Shown here one piece after another: positions 26,229-36,042 of a stretch of DNA of 64,000 nucleotides; the stretch's first letter is position 1, and each line of letters starts with the position of its first letter. The notes beneath the pieces are model-generated. The model did not search any database and was not told where the DNA came from. It saw only the letters and a list, made by a program, of their open reading frames with translations. Location: contig NZ_CP119409.1 in assembly GCF_029223885.1 (NCBI RefSeq), positions 1,142,001 through 1,206,000 on the forward strand, in the 5' to 3' direction. Source of the stretch: Pararhizobium gei. GTDB lineage: Bacteria > Pseudomonadota > Alphaproteobacteria > Rhizobiales > Rhizobiaceae. The translations under genes and the position numbers were made by a program.

Positions 26229-27373
26229 GTCATTTTCTTTCGGTTTGCGTAGCTCTCGGTCCAGTCTTTCGCGCCCGCCGGTTCTTCGCCCGGTCGAACA
26301 GCGGAGGGTAAGGTGCGGCTCGCCCGGCAGCCTGTGAGCACGGCGTGCAATCCCGGGGTTACGCGCTTGGCCAGAGTGTGGGTGATCACCAGAACGACGA
26401 GCGTCAGAAGCGGCGCCAAAACGTAAAACAGCGGGTAATGCTGCGCTTCTGCCATCCGGTTCCAGAGCATCCAGAAAGCGATGAGCAGCGGATAATGCGC
26501 GCAGAAAATCCAGAAGCTCAGGCCCTCTGTCCGCGCCAGCCGGGTGCCCAGCGGAATGCGGATCAAAATTGCCGAGATCGCCCACGAGGCGACAATGCCG
26601 CTGATTGCAATCAGGTTGCGCGCCACATCGACAAGCGGGGGATGGTCAGGACCTGTCCGGTACAGTGCCGTTGCCAGCAGAGTGGCCACAGTCAGAAACA
26701 CAAGGGCGATCTTTTTCGCATGGCGGTCCAGTATGCGGATATCGATCCTGTACAAGCTTGCATAGATTCCAAAGGCGAAGCCGAACAGAATGCCTTTTTT
26801 CAGGAAGATCAGTCCTGGCACCGGAAGGATTGCATAGAGAAACAAGATCGCCAGCGTGATTCGCGGATATTTCTGCACGGCGAGCCCGAGTAGGGGCGCC
26901 AGGATGATGCACAGCAGCAGATCCCTGAGGAAATAGAGCGGCATATTGATCGGCAGTCCGTCGATGGCAAAGGCGAGTGTCGTCAATTCGTGCGGCCCCG
27001 CATGGACGATGTCGGGAAGATAGCCGAAGCCAATGCCGCGGCTCTGCGCGAGCATCACCAAGCCAAGAAAGGCGAAGTTCCAGATGAGAAAGGGGACAAG
27101 GACCGTCCGGGATTTCGACCGCAACACCTTGCCGTAGTCCAGGCCGGCAAGACCGCGCCGAAACAGAAGATACCCGGAGATGGCGCTGAGGCATGGCACG
27201 CCAACGCGAAACAGGCTGTCCCCGACGAAGACCCGCAACCAGTCGATGAAGCCGTTTTCGCCCAGAAAAGGGCTTGTCTGCGGATCGTAGGGAACGTGCA
27301 CGAAGACGATTCCGGAAATCAGCAGAATGCGCATCAGATTGATCCGCGATGAGATATTCGCGTCGATAGCCAA
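26225..27373 (-). CDS. exoH: Succinoglycan succinyltransferase ExoH
   Basis: Acyltransferase-3 family membrane protein, 382 residues, with about ten helices. The start INLMRILLISGIVFVHVP carries the family's R and H, and later segments are AISGYLLFRRGLA and PLYFLRDLLLCIILAPLL. ExoH adds the succinyl groups to succinoglycan in S. meliloti. The polar C-terminal tail of about 35 residues is coupled to exoK. Confidence 0.83.
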   Translation of the reverse strand: MAIDANISSRINLMRILLISGIVFVHVPYDPQTSPFLGENGFIDWLRVFVGDSLFRVGVPCLSAISGYLLFRRGLAGLDYGKVLRSKSRTVLVPFLIWNFAFLGLVMLAQSRGIGFGYLPDIVHAGPHELTTLAFAIDGLPINMPLYFLRDLLLCIILAPLLGLAVQKYPRITLAILFLYAILPVPGLIFLKKGILFGFAFGIYASLYRIDIRILDRHAKKIALVFLTVATLLATALYRTGPDHPPLVDVARNLIAISGIVASWAISAILIRIPLGTRLARTEGLSFWIFCAHYPLLIAFWMLWNRMAEAQHYPLFYVLAPLLTLVVLVITHTLAKRVTPGLHAVLTGCRASRTLPSAVRPGEEPAGAKDWTESYANRKKMT

Positions 27374-27772
27374 GGCCTATCCCCTGTTTGAGCCGCTCCT
27401 CCCAAGGCGACCATTTCAACCAGAGCAGATCCGAACCTGCAGCAGCTAGAATAGAACAATCCGTGTGGATTAATATGGCACTGCAGCAAAAAAATCCGCT
27501 TCCATGCTGCGTTGCACGCGAATGGATCTTCTCAGGTGTGGGTCAAAAGGAGTGCAGTTTTGTCCTTCGAAGGCGTAAAAGCGTCTGTTTCACAGCGCTT
27601 TGAAGTATCTGCACATATGCCGATCAACACGCCGGACGATTGGTGAGGAGAGCGCGAAAAATAGCAGTGCATGGGCGGTTTTGCAGCTCAAGGTTTATGA
27701 AGATATCGTCCGCGTGGCGATACTGTGCCGAATTAAGGCGTTTAAAGGCACCTTGTCGTGACGGGATAATCC
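27374..27772. other. Gap between exoT and exoH
   Basis: 399 bases without a recognisable gene between two same-strand exo genes. In S. meliloti, exoI occupies this position; no trace of it is visible. The stretch is less GC-rich than its neighbours and probably holds the promoter of exoHKLAMOP. Confidence 0.4.
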
Positions 27773-29236
27773 CTAAACGATACGGCCGCGGTTTTTGATC
27801 AGCTGGAAAATTTTACCAAGAAGCGACCGTTCCGAAAAAAGGATGAGCCCTGCATATAGAACGCCGCCGGTAATGGCTCCCGCCACAACTTGAAGAACTG
27901 GATTGGGGAGGCTCGCTCCGAAATGATCCAGCAGGAAACGCACTGCCAGCGCCATGAGCAGCGCCATCATCATCGGCCGGCAGCTGATGGAGAAGCCCTT
28001 GAGAAACGGTGTCCCGTCAGCGCGAAAGACCGCCCAGGAATAGCCGACGAGGGTTACTGCATTAACGATGCAGAGCCAGATCATCGCATCGACCAGGGTG
28101 CCGGTCGCAGCACCGTAGGCGACTGCTAATGTCGTGGCGATGGCGCGCACGACCGCCGACCAGAACAGAGCCCGGCCATGCCCGACGCCCTTAAGATAAG
28201 GAATGAACGTGCTGCAGGGGGTCAGGATGCCCTTCGACAGCGCCAGAAGCCCCAGCACCGGCCAGGCATAGGCCCATTGCGGACCGAACAGGATGCGCAT
28301 TGCCGGTTCCGCCAGCGCCCAGATACCGAACATCATCGGCGCAAGCAGCACAGTGGTTACCTGGGTCGAGAACAGCAGCGCCTGGGAGCGGCGCTGCTTG
28401 TCCTCCACCATGCCGCTGAATGCCGGGAAGAGAACGCCCATAACAGCCGACAGCACCACCTGGTTGGGAATGCTGGCAAAGCGATTGGCGGCTGAATAGG
28501 CACCTGCGTCCGCAAGGCTCAGCGAACGGGAAATAATCACCATCGGCGACTGGAAGGTGATGAAATTGGCGATCTCGGAGCCCATCATGCCCAGGCTGAA
28601 ACGGCTCAGTTTGAGCACCCGCCCTGGATGGAAAACAAAGCGCGGCATATAATGCGAGACAGCGTAGAGACCGCAAAGCCGCACCAGTGCGGACACGAAA
28701 AGCTGCGCGATCAATGCCCAGACGCCAAAGCCGAAAAGCGCCATGACGACGGCGACGATCGCACCCGTCGATTCGGCAATCATCGACCAGAAAGCCTCCT
28801 TGCTGAAATTCATTCGCCGCGCCAGCAGCGAATAGGCCACGTCGCCGCCGAGCTGGAGCGGAATGAGAAGGCTCATGATTTCCAGGAGGTAGCTTGCCTC
28901 TGGTGCGCCCAGAAGGGCGGCGAAGGGCACAGCGTAGGCGTAGAGTCCGATTGCCATCAGGATGGCGATGGCGAGATTTGCCCAGAAAACCGAATGGACC
29001 GTCTCCATCTCCTCCTCCCGCTGGATAACCAGCGCCGAAGTCAAACCTGCGCCGCCTATCATGGCCAGAAACTGCACCACCGTCAGCGCAACCGCGACGC
29101 CGCCGAACTCCTCGGGCGACAGGATGCGCGCCAGGATCGGCACGGTGACAAACTTGAGGCCGAACGTACTCGCCTTGGATAAGACGCTCCAGCCGACATT
29201 GCTCGTAACGGATTTGACGTTAACTGTGGGAGGCAT
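27773..29236 (-). CDS. exoT: Polysaccharide flippase ExoT (Wzx-like)
   Basis: A 487-residue MOP-superfamily flippase with about 12-14 membrane helices, starting VTSNVGWSVLSKASTFGLKF and containing the conserved early segment VTVPILARILSPEEFGGVAV. ExoT moves the lipid-linked octasaccharide, or low-molecular-weight succinoglycan, across the inner membrane. It is transcribed away from exoW. The gap to exoH lacks exoI. Confidence 0.87.
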   Translation of the reverse strand: MPPTVNVKSVTSNVGWSVLSKASTFGLKFVTVPILARILSPEEFGGVAVALTVVQFLAMIGGAGLTSALVIQREEEMETVHSVFWANLAIAILMAIGLYAYAVPFAALLGAPEASYLLEIMSLLIPLQLGGDVAYSLLARRMNFSKEAFWSMIAESTGAIVAVVMALFGFGVWALIAQLFVSALVRLCGLYAVSHYMPRFVFHPGRVLKLSRFSLGMMGSEIANFITFQSPMVIISRSLSLADAGAYSAANRFASIPNQVVLSAVMGVLFPAFSGMVEDKQRRSQALLFSTQVTTVLLAPMMFGIWALAEPAMRILFGPQWAYAWPVLGLLALSKGILTPCSTFIPYLKGVGHGRALFWSAVVRAIATTLAVAYGAATGTLVDAMIWLCIVNAVTLVGYSWAVFRADGTPFLKGFSISCRPMMMALLMALAVRFLLDHFGASLPNPVLQVVAGAITGGVLYAGLILFSERSLLGKIFQLIKNRGRIV

Positions 29237-29348
29237 GATAGGATGGTCCTGTTCGGTGATGAAGGATCATGGCCGGGCAAGAAAGCGCGGGGAGGCGCAG
29301 GGGAGAAGTGCCAGCAACAACGTGTATAGAAACCGCAAGGACGAAAAG

Positions 29349-30308
29349 ATGGCGAGATTCACGGTTGTCATTCCCTACTATCAAAAGCAGGCCGGGATTT
29401 TGCAGCGGGCGCTTGCGTCCGTCTTTGCCCAGAGCCATCAGGATTTCGACATTCTGATCGTCGATGACGAGTCGCCTTTTCCAATCGAAACCGAACTGGG
29501 AACATTGTCGCTTGAGCAGCGGGCCCGCATCCGGGTGATCAGCCAGGCCAATGCCGGACCGGGTGGGGCCCGCAATACCGGGCTCGACAATGTGGCAACC
29601 GGGACGGATTTCGTCGCCTTTCTTGATTCGGACGACAGCTGGACGCCGGATCATCTGGACAATGCGAAGATTGCAATGACGCAGTTTGGGGCCGATTGCT
29701 ATTGGGCTTCGATTACCGGCGGCGACGCCTTCTACTATCATTTCGACATGGTGCGGCTGGAGAGGACGGAAAAGGCCGTACGGCTTTCCGACAAGCCCCT
29801 GATCCTCGAAGTCCCTTCCTTTCCGAAGGTCATGCTGCGTGACTGGGGTTTTCTGCATCTCTCCTGCATGGTGATCGGCCGCCGCCTGTTCGAAACCGTC
29901 CGTTTTGCCGCAGCCCTTCGTCTGGCTGCGGAAGATGTGTTGTTCTTCTGCGATTGCGCTATCGCGGCAAAGCGCGTCGTGCTGTGCAACGAACCGGGCG
30001 CCGTGCGCGGAGAAGGCGTCAATATTTTCCATGGTATCGATAGCGATTCTCCGCAATTTCTGTCGCAGCAGTTCAACACCTGGGTTGCGCTCGACACTCT
30101 GGAAAGCCGGTTTCCCCAGAAAACCGAGGAGGTCGTTTCCATCCATTCCTACAAACAAACCGCCCGGAAACAGGCGCTGTGGAGCCAGGCGCGCCGGATC
30201 AGGCGGCGGGAGATGCCGCAGTTCAGTCTGCTTGCGCGCTGGGTGATCCGGGATCCCCTGCTGATCCGAAACGCGCTTCAGCTTGCGGTCGGCAGGCTAA
30301 CACGGTAA
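29349..30308 (+). CDS. exoW: Family 2 glycosyltransferase ExoW
   Basis: A 319-residue family 2 transferase with ARFTVVIPYYQKQAGILQRA, ILIVDDESPFPIE, GPGGARNTGLDNVATGTDFV and the DxD site FLDSDDSW. In S. meliloti, ExoW adds the seventh sugar, a beta-1,3-glucose. It is divergent from exoT and followed by exoV 100 bases later, as in S. meliloti. Confidence 0.87.
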   Translation: MARFTVVIPYYQKQAGILQRALASVFAQSHQDFDILIVDDESPFPIETELGTLSLEQRARIRVISQANAGPGGARNTGLDNVATGTDFVAFLDSDDSWTPDHLDNAKIAMTQFGADCYWASITGGDAFYYHFDMVRLERTEKAVRLSDKPLILEVPSFPKVMLRDWGFLHLSCMVIGRRLFETVRFAAALRLAAEDVLFFCDCAIAAKRVVLCNEPGAVRGEGVNIFHGIDSDSPQFLSQQFNTWVALDTLESRFPQKTEEVVSIHSYKQTARKQALWSQARRIRRREMPQFSLLARWVIRDPLLIRNALQLAVGRLTR

Positions 30309-30409
30309 CCTTCGCAGGTGCAGCATTTTTCTTGCCACATCTTCCATCGCGTTACGGCGCGTGCTTGCCACGGCTTTTATGCCTTTGCCAATGCATTCAG
30401 GAGACGGTC

Positions 30410-31360
30410 ATGGACCCCTATTATTGGGAATCGCAACACGGGAATTTCGGCGACGACCTTAATCTCTGGCTGTGGGACTTTCTCCTCCCGGGGTTCCGCG
30501 ACGTTCAGCCCGAAACGCTTCTGGTCGGGGTCGGGACGGTCCTGAACCGGGTGCTTTTGCCCGAAGGCCGGCACAAGCTCGTGCTCGGCAGCGGGTTCGG
30601 TTACGGCGCGCTGCCGGACATGTCCGACCGCCGCGAATGGGACATACGATGCGTTCGCGGCCCCTTGACCGCCCAGAAAGTCGGCGTCGATGCGAAGCTC
30701 GGGATCATTGATCCGGCTGTCATGGTCACCGAGATGCCGGAGTTCAGAAACCTGCAGAAAAAGCACAGGAAGAGTTTCGTTCCCCATTGGGAATCAGCGG
30801 CGGCAGGGCTGTGGCCGGTCGTCTGCAGCACCGTCGGCGTGCACTATATCGATCCGCGTGGCGAGGCAAAGAGTGTTATCCGCGAGATCGCCCAGTCGGA
30901 GTTGATCATCGCCGAATCCATGCATGGCGCCATCCTCGCCGATGCCTTTCGCGTGCCATGGGTGGCGGTTACCACCTCGGATAGCATCAACAGCTTCAAA
31001 TGGAACGATTGGGCGCAGACAGTCGGCGTTACCTACAAACCGCGTCATATTCCTGTTTCCACACGGGCGGAGGCGATCGCCAAGGGCGCAAAATTCTGGG
31101 GGGTCGGCTTCGAGCCGCAACAGCCCCGGCCCGAGGATCCCAACAAGCTGGAGATCGATGCCGAGGTGCTGGTTGCCCCGGGCGAGCCGCGACAAACCTC
31201 GCTCAGGGCCGCCGCAAAGCAACTGCTTGCCACCCCTTCGACCTTGTCACTTTGGCAGGCGGCGCGCGCAACGCCGCAGCTCAGCGCTGATTCTGTTCTG
31301 TCGGAACGCAAGGAGCGGTTTCTGACCGTGCTGGATAGCGTGCGCCGCGCCTATTTCTGA
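30410..31360 (+). CDS. exoV: Pyruvyltransferase ExoV
   Basis: A 316-residue polysaccharide pyruvyltransferase that caps the terminal glucose of succinoglycan with a pyruvyl ketal. Visible family features are GNFGDDLNLWLWDFLLPGF at the start, LGSGFGYG, IRCVRGPLTAQKVG, DPAVMV and the late SELIIAESMHGAILADAF. AGGAG lies six bases before the ATG. Its end overlaps the end of exoU on the other strand by ten bases. Confidence 0.9.
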   Translation: MDPYYWESQHGNFGDDLNLWLWDFLLPGFRDVQPETLLVGVGTVLNRVLLPEGRHKLVLGSGFGYGALPDMSDRREWDIRCVRGPLTAQKVGVDAKLGIIDPAVMVTEMPEFRNLQKKHRKSFVPHWESAAAGLWPVVCSTVGVHYIDPRGEAKSVIREIAQSELIIAESMHGAILADAFRVPWVAVTTSDSINSFKWNDWAQTVGVTYKPRHIPVSTRAEAIAKGAKFWGVGFEPQQPRPEDPNKLEIDAEVLVAPGEPRQTSLRAAAKQLLATPSTLSLWQAARATPQLSADSVLSERKERFLTVLDSVRRAYF

Positions 31361-32379
31361 CGGCGCGCACCGTCGCGCGCTGGCTGCTGCAGCAGGTAGC
31401 GAAGCGCACCCGAGCCACCGAGTGCCACGGGCGCCGCTTGCGCGCGGGATCGAAAGCGGTCGGTCTTGTCCGCGAGAATGCCGCCTGCGATCGCGGGCAG
31501 GGCCGAGGGACGGAGAAGCGCATGCAGAAGCGCTGCCGCGGCACCCGATCGTTTTTTGACGTCGAGAAATTCCCGGAGTTCATAGCGTCGACGGATGTGG
31601 CGCTCGTGACGGCTGACGAGGGTGCGGGCTTCCCCCGAGAGGGTGTTTTCCGCAAGTATTGCCCGGTCAGCCTCGTAAAGCCGCTGGAGGTCGATGGTCC
31701 GGTGACTGCCGCTCAGTGAATTGCCGCGCACCACGGCGCCGTAACCGCAACTGTGAATGATGGTATAGCGAGCCCCCTTTGTCAGGGCGCGGACATACAG
31801 ATCGTAATCTTCCCCCAGTCTCAGGCTTTCCTGGTAGCGCAACCTGTGTTCATCCAGAAAAGCGCGCCGCATCAGCGGTTTCAGGAAACCGATCTCGCCC
31901 CGCCGGACGCCGCGTTTCGAAATATTGCCTTCGATGAATTCCAAAAGGCTGATCGCCCTCGGTGCGGCATCGAAATCGTCAAGTGCCAGATGCGCGGTCG
32001 CTGCATTTTCCTCGTCGACAAAGGCAATATTGTCAGCGATGAAATCCCAATCCCGGTGCGAGACGAGGTTCTTCAAGCGGCCGGGAAAGAAAAAATCGTC
32101 GGCATCGAGAATAGCGATCACAGGTGCGGTCGAGATCGAGATTGCACGGTTGCGGGCTGCCGCTGGGCCTTGATTGACCTCGAACCGGGCAATTTTCAAG
32201 CGCGCTGTTCCATCATCCGCTTGACGAGCGATCGCGGCGGTTTCGTCGCTCGACCCATCATCGATGACAACGACTTCGGCCGTTTCCGGCTCGGCCAAGG
32301 CCGAGCGGACGGCGCGCCCGATCGTGGCTGCCGCATTTTTCGCTGCAATGATGACGCAGACGTTGGCATTTGCTCTCAT
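31351..32379 (-). CDS. exoU: Family 2 glycosyltransferase ExoU
   Basis: A 342-residue family 2 transferase with VCVIIAAKNAAATIGRAVRS, VVVIDDGSSDET, GPAAARNRAISISTAPVIAI and the DxD-type site LDADDFFFPG. A later LGEDYDLYVRALTKG helps define the acceptor side. ExoU adds the sixth sugar, a beta-1,6-glucose, in S. meliloti. GAGG lies nine bases before the ATG at 32379. Convergent with exoV. Confidence 0.87.
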   Translation of the reverse strand: MRANANVCVIIAAKNAAATIGRAVRSALAEPETAEVVVIDDGSSDETAAIARQADDGTARLKIARFEVNQGPAAARNRAISISTAPVIAILDADDFFFPGRLKNLVSHRDWDFIADNIAFVDEENAATAHLALDDFDAAPRAISLLEFIEGNISKRGVRRGEIGFLKPLMRRAFLDEHRLRYQESLRLGEDYDLYVRALTKGARYTIIHSCGYGAVVRGNSLSGSHRTIDLQRLYEADRAILAENTLSGEARTLVSRHERHIRRRYELREFLDVKKRSGAAAALLHALLRPSALPAIAGGILADKTDRFRSRAQAAPVALGGSGALRYLLQQPARDGARRQK

Positions 32380-32506
32380 GATCCCGTCCTCTATCAATGT
32401 GGCGCCGAAACTAATCCGGGCCGGACGAAGGGACAAGGCAAGATGTTGCGGTTGCGAAGAGTTTCGTGCCGCATTCGGCACAGGTGCGTTACGCACAGCT
32501 TGAGAG

Positions 32507-32794
32507 TCAGGACTTCAGCTGACCGCGATTGTTGCCGACACGAAGCGGCTTTGGCTCCTTGTCTTCCGCCGATGCGGTAGACATGGCCTGTTGACCCTGC
32601 GCAAGCCTGCGGCGTTCGCGGCTTTCTTTGGAAACAACAAAAAGAATAGCGACAAAATATCCCAGTTGCAAAAGAATCGCGCAGGCGATCGTCTGCCAAG
32701 CCGTCGTCCAGACGGAACCAGTCAGCAGGAAGGTAACCACTGCAAAGGCCACCAGGGCACCCAACATGCTGATGAACACGCGAGGTGCGAACAT
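32507..32794 (-). CDS. exoX: Exopolysaccharide production repressor ExoX
   Basis: A 95-residue inner-membrane protein, MFAPRVFISMLGALVAFAVV then a second helix (TTAWQTIACAILLQLGYFVAILFVV) and a basic SKESRERRRLAQ segment, followed by a 35-residue polar tail. This is the pattern of rhizobial ExoX/Psi proteins, which lower succinoglycan synthesis after translation in balance with ExoY. It lies divergent from exoY, as in S. meliloti. I chose ATG 32794; a longer frame begins at 32896. Confidence 0.85.
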   Translation of the reverse strand: MFAPRVFISMLGALVAFAVVTFLLTGSVWTTAWQTIACAILLQLGYFVAILFVVSKESRERRRLAQGQQAMSTASAEDKEPKPLRVGNNRGQLKS

Positions 32795-33609
32795 CAGGAC
32801 GACCCCAAGGCCATGTCTTGATCTGCAAACATCATCGGAAGATACCTTCTCCTCGTAGGCGTTTATTAACATATCGAAGCCGGCCCTCAGATACAACCGA
32901 TATCCGAAGACTATTTACTCCTGTTTCTGTGTGATTTACGGCCGGAAAGCTTAGTTTCCATTTAAATTCGTCTGTCAATTGCAGAGCAAGCAAGGCATTT
33001 CTTGCGAAGTTTTTGACATGCAGGTTAACGAGTTCACTTCGCGGGATGGAGGAGAATCGCGGCGACGCGCTGTGGACCTATTGCTGACATATTTCTCAGG
33101 AGCCTGACGTCCACGACATCCCCAGGTAGATTGAGATTTATAAAATCAATTAAAGACTGCAGAAAAACGACATCCTGGTCAACTTTTGTTACAAAATTAG
33201 CCCGCCGTAATAAAAACATGTGCAGTGCAAAAGAATGGTGCGATGCAAAAAAATCTCTGCGGCAGAAGAAATTTCATAGTAATTTTTCTTATAATTCAGT
33301 TCATTCCTGTATTTCAACAAAACCTAAATCGCTTTAAAAGTCTCATCCGGCGGAAATCCATGGCAATATCGGGATCCATGTTCCACTCCGTGGCAATACA
33401 TATCCGGAATTATACTTTCTCAAGCGAGAAATAGTCAGCGTTCCTGTCCCAAATTTTTGATTTTACATTGACATCTAGCCGTCGTGATACGAAATGAGGC
33501 AGAAAACTGCCTTTTAAAATCGGATTCTCCGTTTACACTCCCTGCTGCAATAACCGCTCATGCCCTCACGGGATCCGACCAATCGCCAACCCAAATGGAG
33601 CTATCTCCC
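32795..33609. other. Long AT-rich exoX-exoY regulatory region
   Basis: About 815 bases without a convincing gene, clearly richer in A and T from about 33120 to 33480 than its surroundings. In S. meliloti this intergenic region is long as well and holds several promoters and regulator sites for exoY and exoX. I could not identify a specific operator. Confidence 0.5.
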
Positions 33610-34290
33610 ATGAAGTCTGCGACTCGATCGGCAAGTTCGCCGTATTTTACCACCATCGCATCCGGAGAGGACCGGCCGATCGGTGGAATATCGAAGAGGG
33701 GGTTCGATATTGTCACAGCACTGCTGGCGCTCATCGTCTTCAGCCCGATTTTTCTGCTTTTGATGGCGCTTGTTAAATTTTCCGATGGCGGCAGCATCTT
33801 TTATGGCCATCGCCGTGTCGGCCATAATGGACGCTTCTTCCACTGCCTGAAGTTTCGCACGATGGCGCCGAATGCCGACAGGATTCTCCAGGACCATCTC
33901 CGCAACAATCCGAAGGCCTATGAGGAATGGCAGGCGACACGCAAGCTGCAGCACGACCCTCGGGTCACGGTGATCGGCAGTGTTCTGCGCAAGCTCAGCC
34001 TGGACGAACTGCCCCAGCTCCTGAACATCATCCGCGGCGATATGAGTGTCGTCGGTCCCCGTCCGGTCGTGGAAGACGAGCTCGAACTGTATGAGAATTC
34101 CGCAGTCTATTACCTGAAATCGCGCCCTGGCCTGACGGGCCTCTGGCAGGTCAGCGGCCGCAACGACGTCTCCTATGCGACGCGGATTGCCTTCGACACG
34201 CATTACGTCACCAACTGGTCGATGATCAAAGATGTCGTCATCGTCGCAAAAACCATTCCTGCCGTCTGCCTGTCGCGCGGCAGCTATTGA
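33610..34290 (+). CDS. exoY: Undecaprenyl-phosphate galactose phosphotransferase ExoY
   Basis: A 226-residue initiating sugar-phosphate transferase of the bacterial sugar transferase family. It attaches galactose-1-phosphate to undecaprenyl phosphate, the first step of succinoglycan synthesis. One hairpin membrane helix (FDIVTALLALIVFSPIFLLL) precedes the catalytic part with FYGHRRVGHNGRFFHCLKFRTM, LRKLSLDELPQLLNII, GDMSVVGPRPVVEDE and LKSRPGLTGLWQVSGRNDV. GGAG lies nine bases before the ATG at 33610. Confidence 0.93.
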   Translation: MKSATRSASSPYFTTIASGEDRPIGGISKRGFDIVTALLALIVFSPIFLLLMALVKFSDGGSIFYGHRRVGHNGRFFHCLKFRTMAPNADRILQDHLRNNPKAYEEWQATRKLQHDPRVTVIGSVLRKLSLDELPQLLNIIRGDMSVVGPRPVVEDELELYENSAVYYLKSRPGLTGLWQVSGRNDVSYATRIAFDTHYVTNWSMIKDVVIVAKTIPAVCLSRGSY

Positions 34291-34379
34291 TCTTACCGCT
34301 GTCGAAGCCGGTGCAGCCTGAGGACAGGCCGCACCGCTGGCTTGAGACGGGCCGGCTTAAGTTGCAAAAAGGGTTCTGG

Positions 34380-35651
34380 ATGATGCGATACCCTTCGAGA
34401 CTATGGCCGTCGCCAGGCGGTCGCACGGTGCGTTCAGCCCGCGTCTGCATAGTGGTGGTTGCCGCTCTGAGCGTCTTCCGTGCGGCTTTTGCGGGAGACT
34501 ATACGCTGGCTGCGATGGACAAGCTGAGGATCCGTGTTGCCGAGTGGCAGACGGCGGAAGGGTCCGTCCGGGACTGGTCGGCGGTCAGCGGCGAGTACAC
34601 GGTCGGCGCTTCCGGCAGCATCTCCCTGCCGTTTCTCGGCACACTTGTGGCGTCCGGGAAGACCACTGATGAGATCGCCGGGCAGGTCGGCATGGAATTG
34701 CAGAAACTGTTTGGATTGCCCGACCGTCCCTCGGCCTCGGTGGAGCTTGCCCAGTACAGGCCGATCTATCTTGCCGGCGAGGTGCAGACCCCGGGCGAAT
34801 ATCCGTTCGCGCCGGATTTGACCGTGCTGAAGGCCGTAAGCCTCGGCGGCGGCCTGCGCCGGCCGGAGAGCGGACAGCGCTTTGCCCGCGATTTCATCAC
34901 CGCGCAGGGCGAATCCTCCATAAATCTCGCCGAAAAAAACAGGCTTCTCATCCGCCGGGCGCGTCTGCAGGCGGAAATCGCCCGGAAAAACGACATCGTC
35001 GTCCCTCCGGAGCTTTCGCAAGTCGCCGATGCTGCCAGCCTGATTGACAGCGAGAAGGCCCTGATGGCGTCACGCGACAAGCGGCAGAGGCTGCAATTGA
35101 CGGCCCTGAGCGAGCTCAAGGCGCTGCTGCAAAGCGAAATCGAGGCGCTTGCCAAGAAATCCGAAACACAGACCCGGCAGCTGGCGCTGGTTGTCGAAGA
35201 CAAGGGGCGCGTCGATGTCCTTGCGGAAAAGGGACTGGCGCTCAGTGCCCGAAAGCTCGCGATCGAGCAACGCCTTGCCGATCTGCAGGCGGCACTTCTC
35301 GATATTGACACGGCCTCGCTGAAAGCCAAGCAGGATGTCAGCAAGGCGAGCCAGGACGAGACCAACCTGCGCAACGACTGGGATGCGCAACTGGCCCAGG
35401 AACTTCAGAACACGGAAGCGGAACTGGACACGCTGGCCCTGAAGCTGGCGACCAGCCGCGATCTCATGACCGAGGCTCTGCTGCAATCGGCGGATGCCGC
35501 CGAGATGCCGCGTCCCGGCCAGATTGCCAGCATTTCCTATGCCATCGTCCGGCAAAAAAATGGGACATCGGAAAGAATAGCCGCCGACGAAGGCACGCCG
35601 GTCGAGCCCGGTGATGTGGTCAAGGTCGAGCCGGTCGCAACCACGCAATAG
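34380..35651 (+). CDS. exoF: Polysaccharide export protein ExoF
   Basis: A 423-residue exported protein of the OMA (outer-membrane auxiliary) family. After a signal-like helix (VCIVVVAALSVFRAAFA) comes the Poly_export domain (YTLAAMDKLRIRVAEWQ onward), an SLBB-like segment (PIYLAGEVQTPGEYPFAP) and a long alpha-helical coiled-coil region from about residue 185 to 360. ExoF works with ExoP and ExoQ in polymerisation and export. Start ATG 34380 or 34383; the frame opens further upstream but that part looks unlike the family. Confidence 0.88.
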   Translation: MMRYPSRLWPSPGGRTVRSARVCIVVVAALSVFRAAFAGDYTLAAMDKLRIRVAEWQTAEGSVRDWSAVSGEYTVGASGSISLPFLGTLVASGKTTDEIAGQVGMELQKLFGLPDRPSASVELAQYRPIYLAGEVQTPGEYPFAPDLTVLKAVSLGGGLRRPESGQRFARDFITAQGESSINLAEKNRLLIRRARLQAEIARKNDIVVPPELSQVADAASLIDSEKALMASRDKRQRLQLTALSELKALLQSEIEALAKKSETQTRQLALVVEDKGRVDVLAEKGLALSARKLAIEQRLADLQAALLDIDTASLKAKQDVSKASQDETNLRNDWDAQLAQELQNTEAELDTLALKLATSRDLMTEALLQSADAAEMPRPGQIASISYAIVRQKNGTSERIAADEGTPVEPGDVVKVEPVATTQ

Positions 35652-35686
35652 GTGAGCTTGGGGCGGTCGCAAGGAAAGAGAGGCAG

Positions 35687-35962
35687 ATGATGAAAAGTGC
35701 CGAACGCAGACAGGATGTCCCGGCACAGGCCGATCCGGCAGAGGTCCTGATCAACCAGAAATTGACGGCCCATCTGATGGCAAATGCGATCAAGACCGAT
35801 ATCCAGCCTGAGCGGACGGCGCCGGCCGTGCGGAAAAACACCACCAGAGGTTTCGGGTCTATCCCCGTTGCTCTGGCCCAGCTCGCCGGACTGCCGGTTC
35901 TTGTCCTTCTGATGTGCTTTGCCGCCGTCCATGCCTATCTGTATGAGACGAAGGAAAGTTAG
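35687..35962 (+). CDS. Small membrane protein after exoF, unknown
   Basis: A 91-residue protein in the exoYF transcript, 35 bases after exoF, with GAGAGGCAG before the ATG. The first 60 residues are polar and charged, and one membrane helix follows (VALAQLAGLPVLVLLMCFAAVHAYLY). I do not recognise it. In S. meliloti, exoQ follows exoF here, so this small gene takes its place. Possibly an accessory to the export complex; this is inference from position only. Confidence 0.55.
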   Translation: MMKSAERRQDVPAQADPAEVLINQKLTAHLMANAIKTDIQPERTAPAVRKNTTRGFGSIPVALAQLAGLPVLVLLMCFAAVHAYLYETKES

Positions 35963-36042
35963 GACTTCAGCACCCAGGATAAGCTTTTCTCGCCGAAGAA
36001 AGTCTCGCCGACCGTCATGTTAAGGAACGGCCGGCGCATCAA

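Noticed and set aside
33034..33219. 61-residue frame in the exoX-exoY gap
   Set aside because: No ribosome site, low-complexity hydrophobic/polar mix and no family; more likely chance in an AT-rich regulatory stretch.
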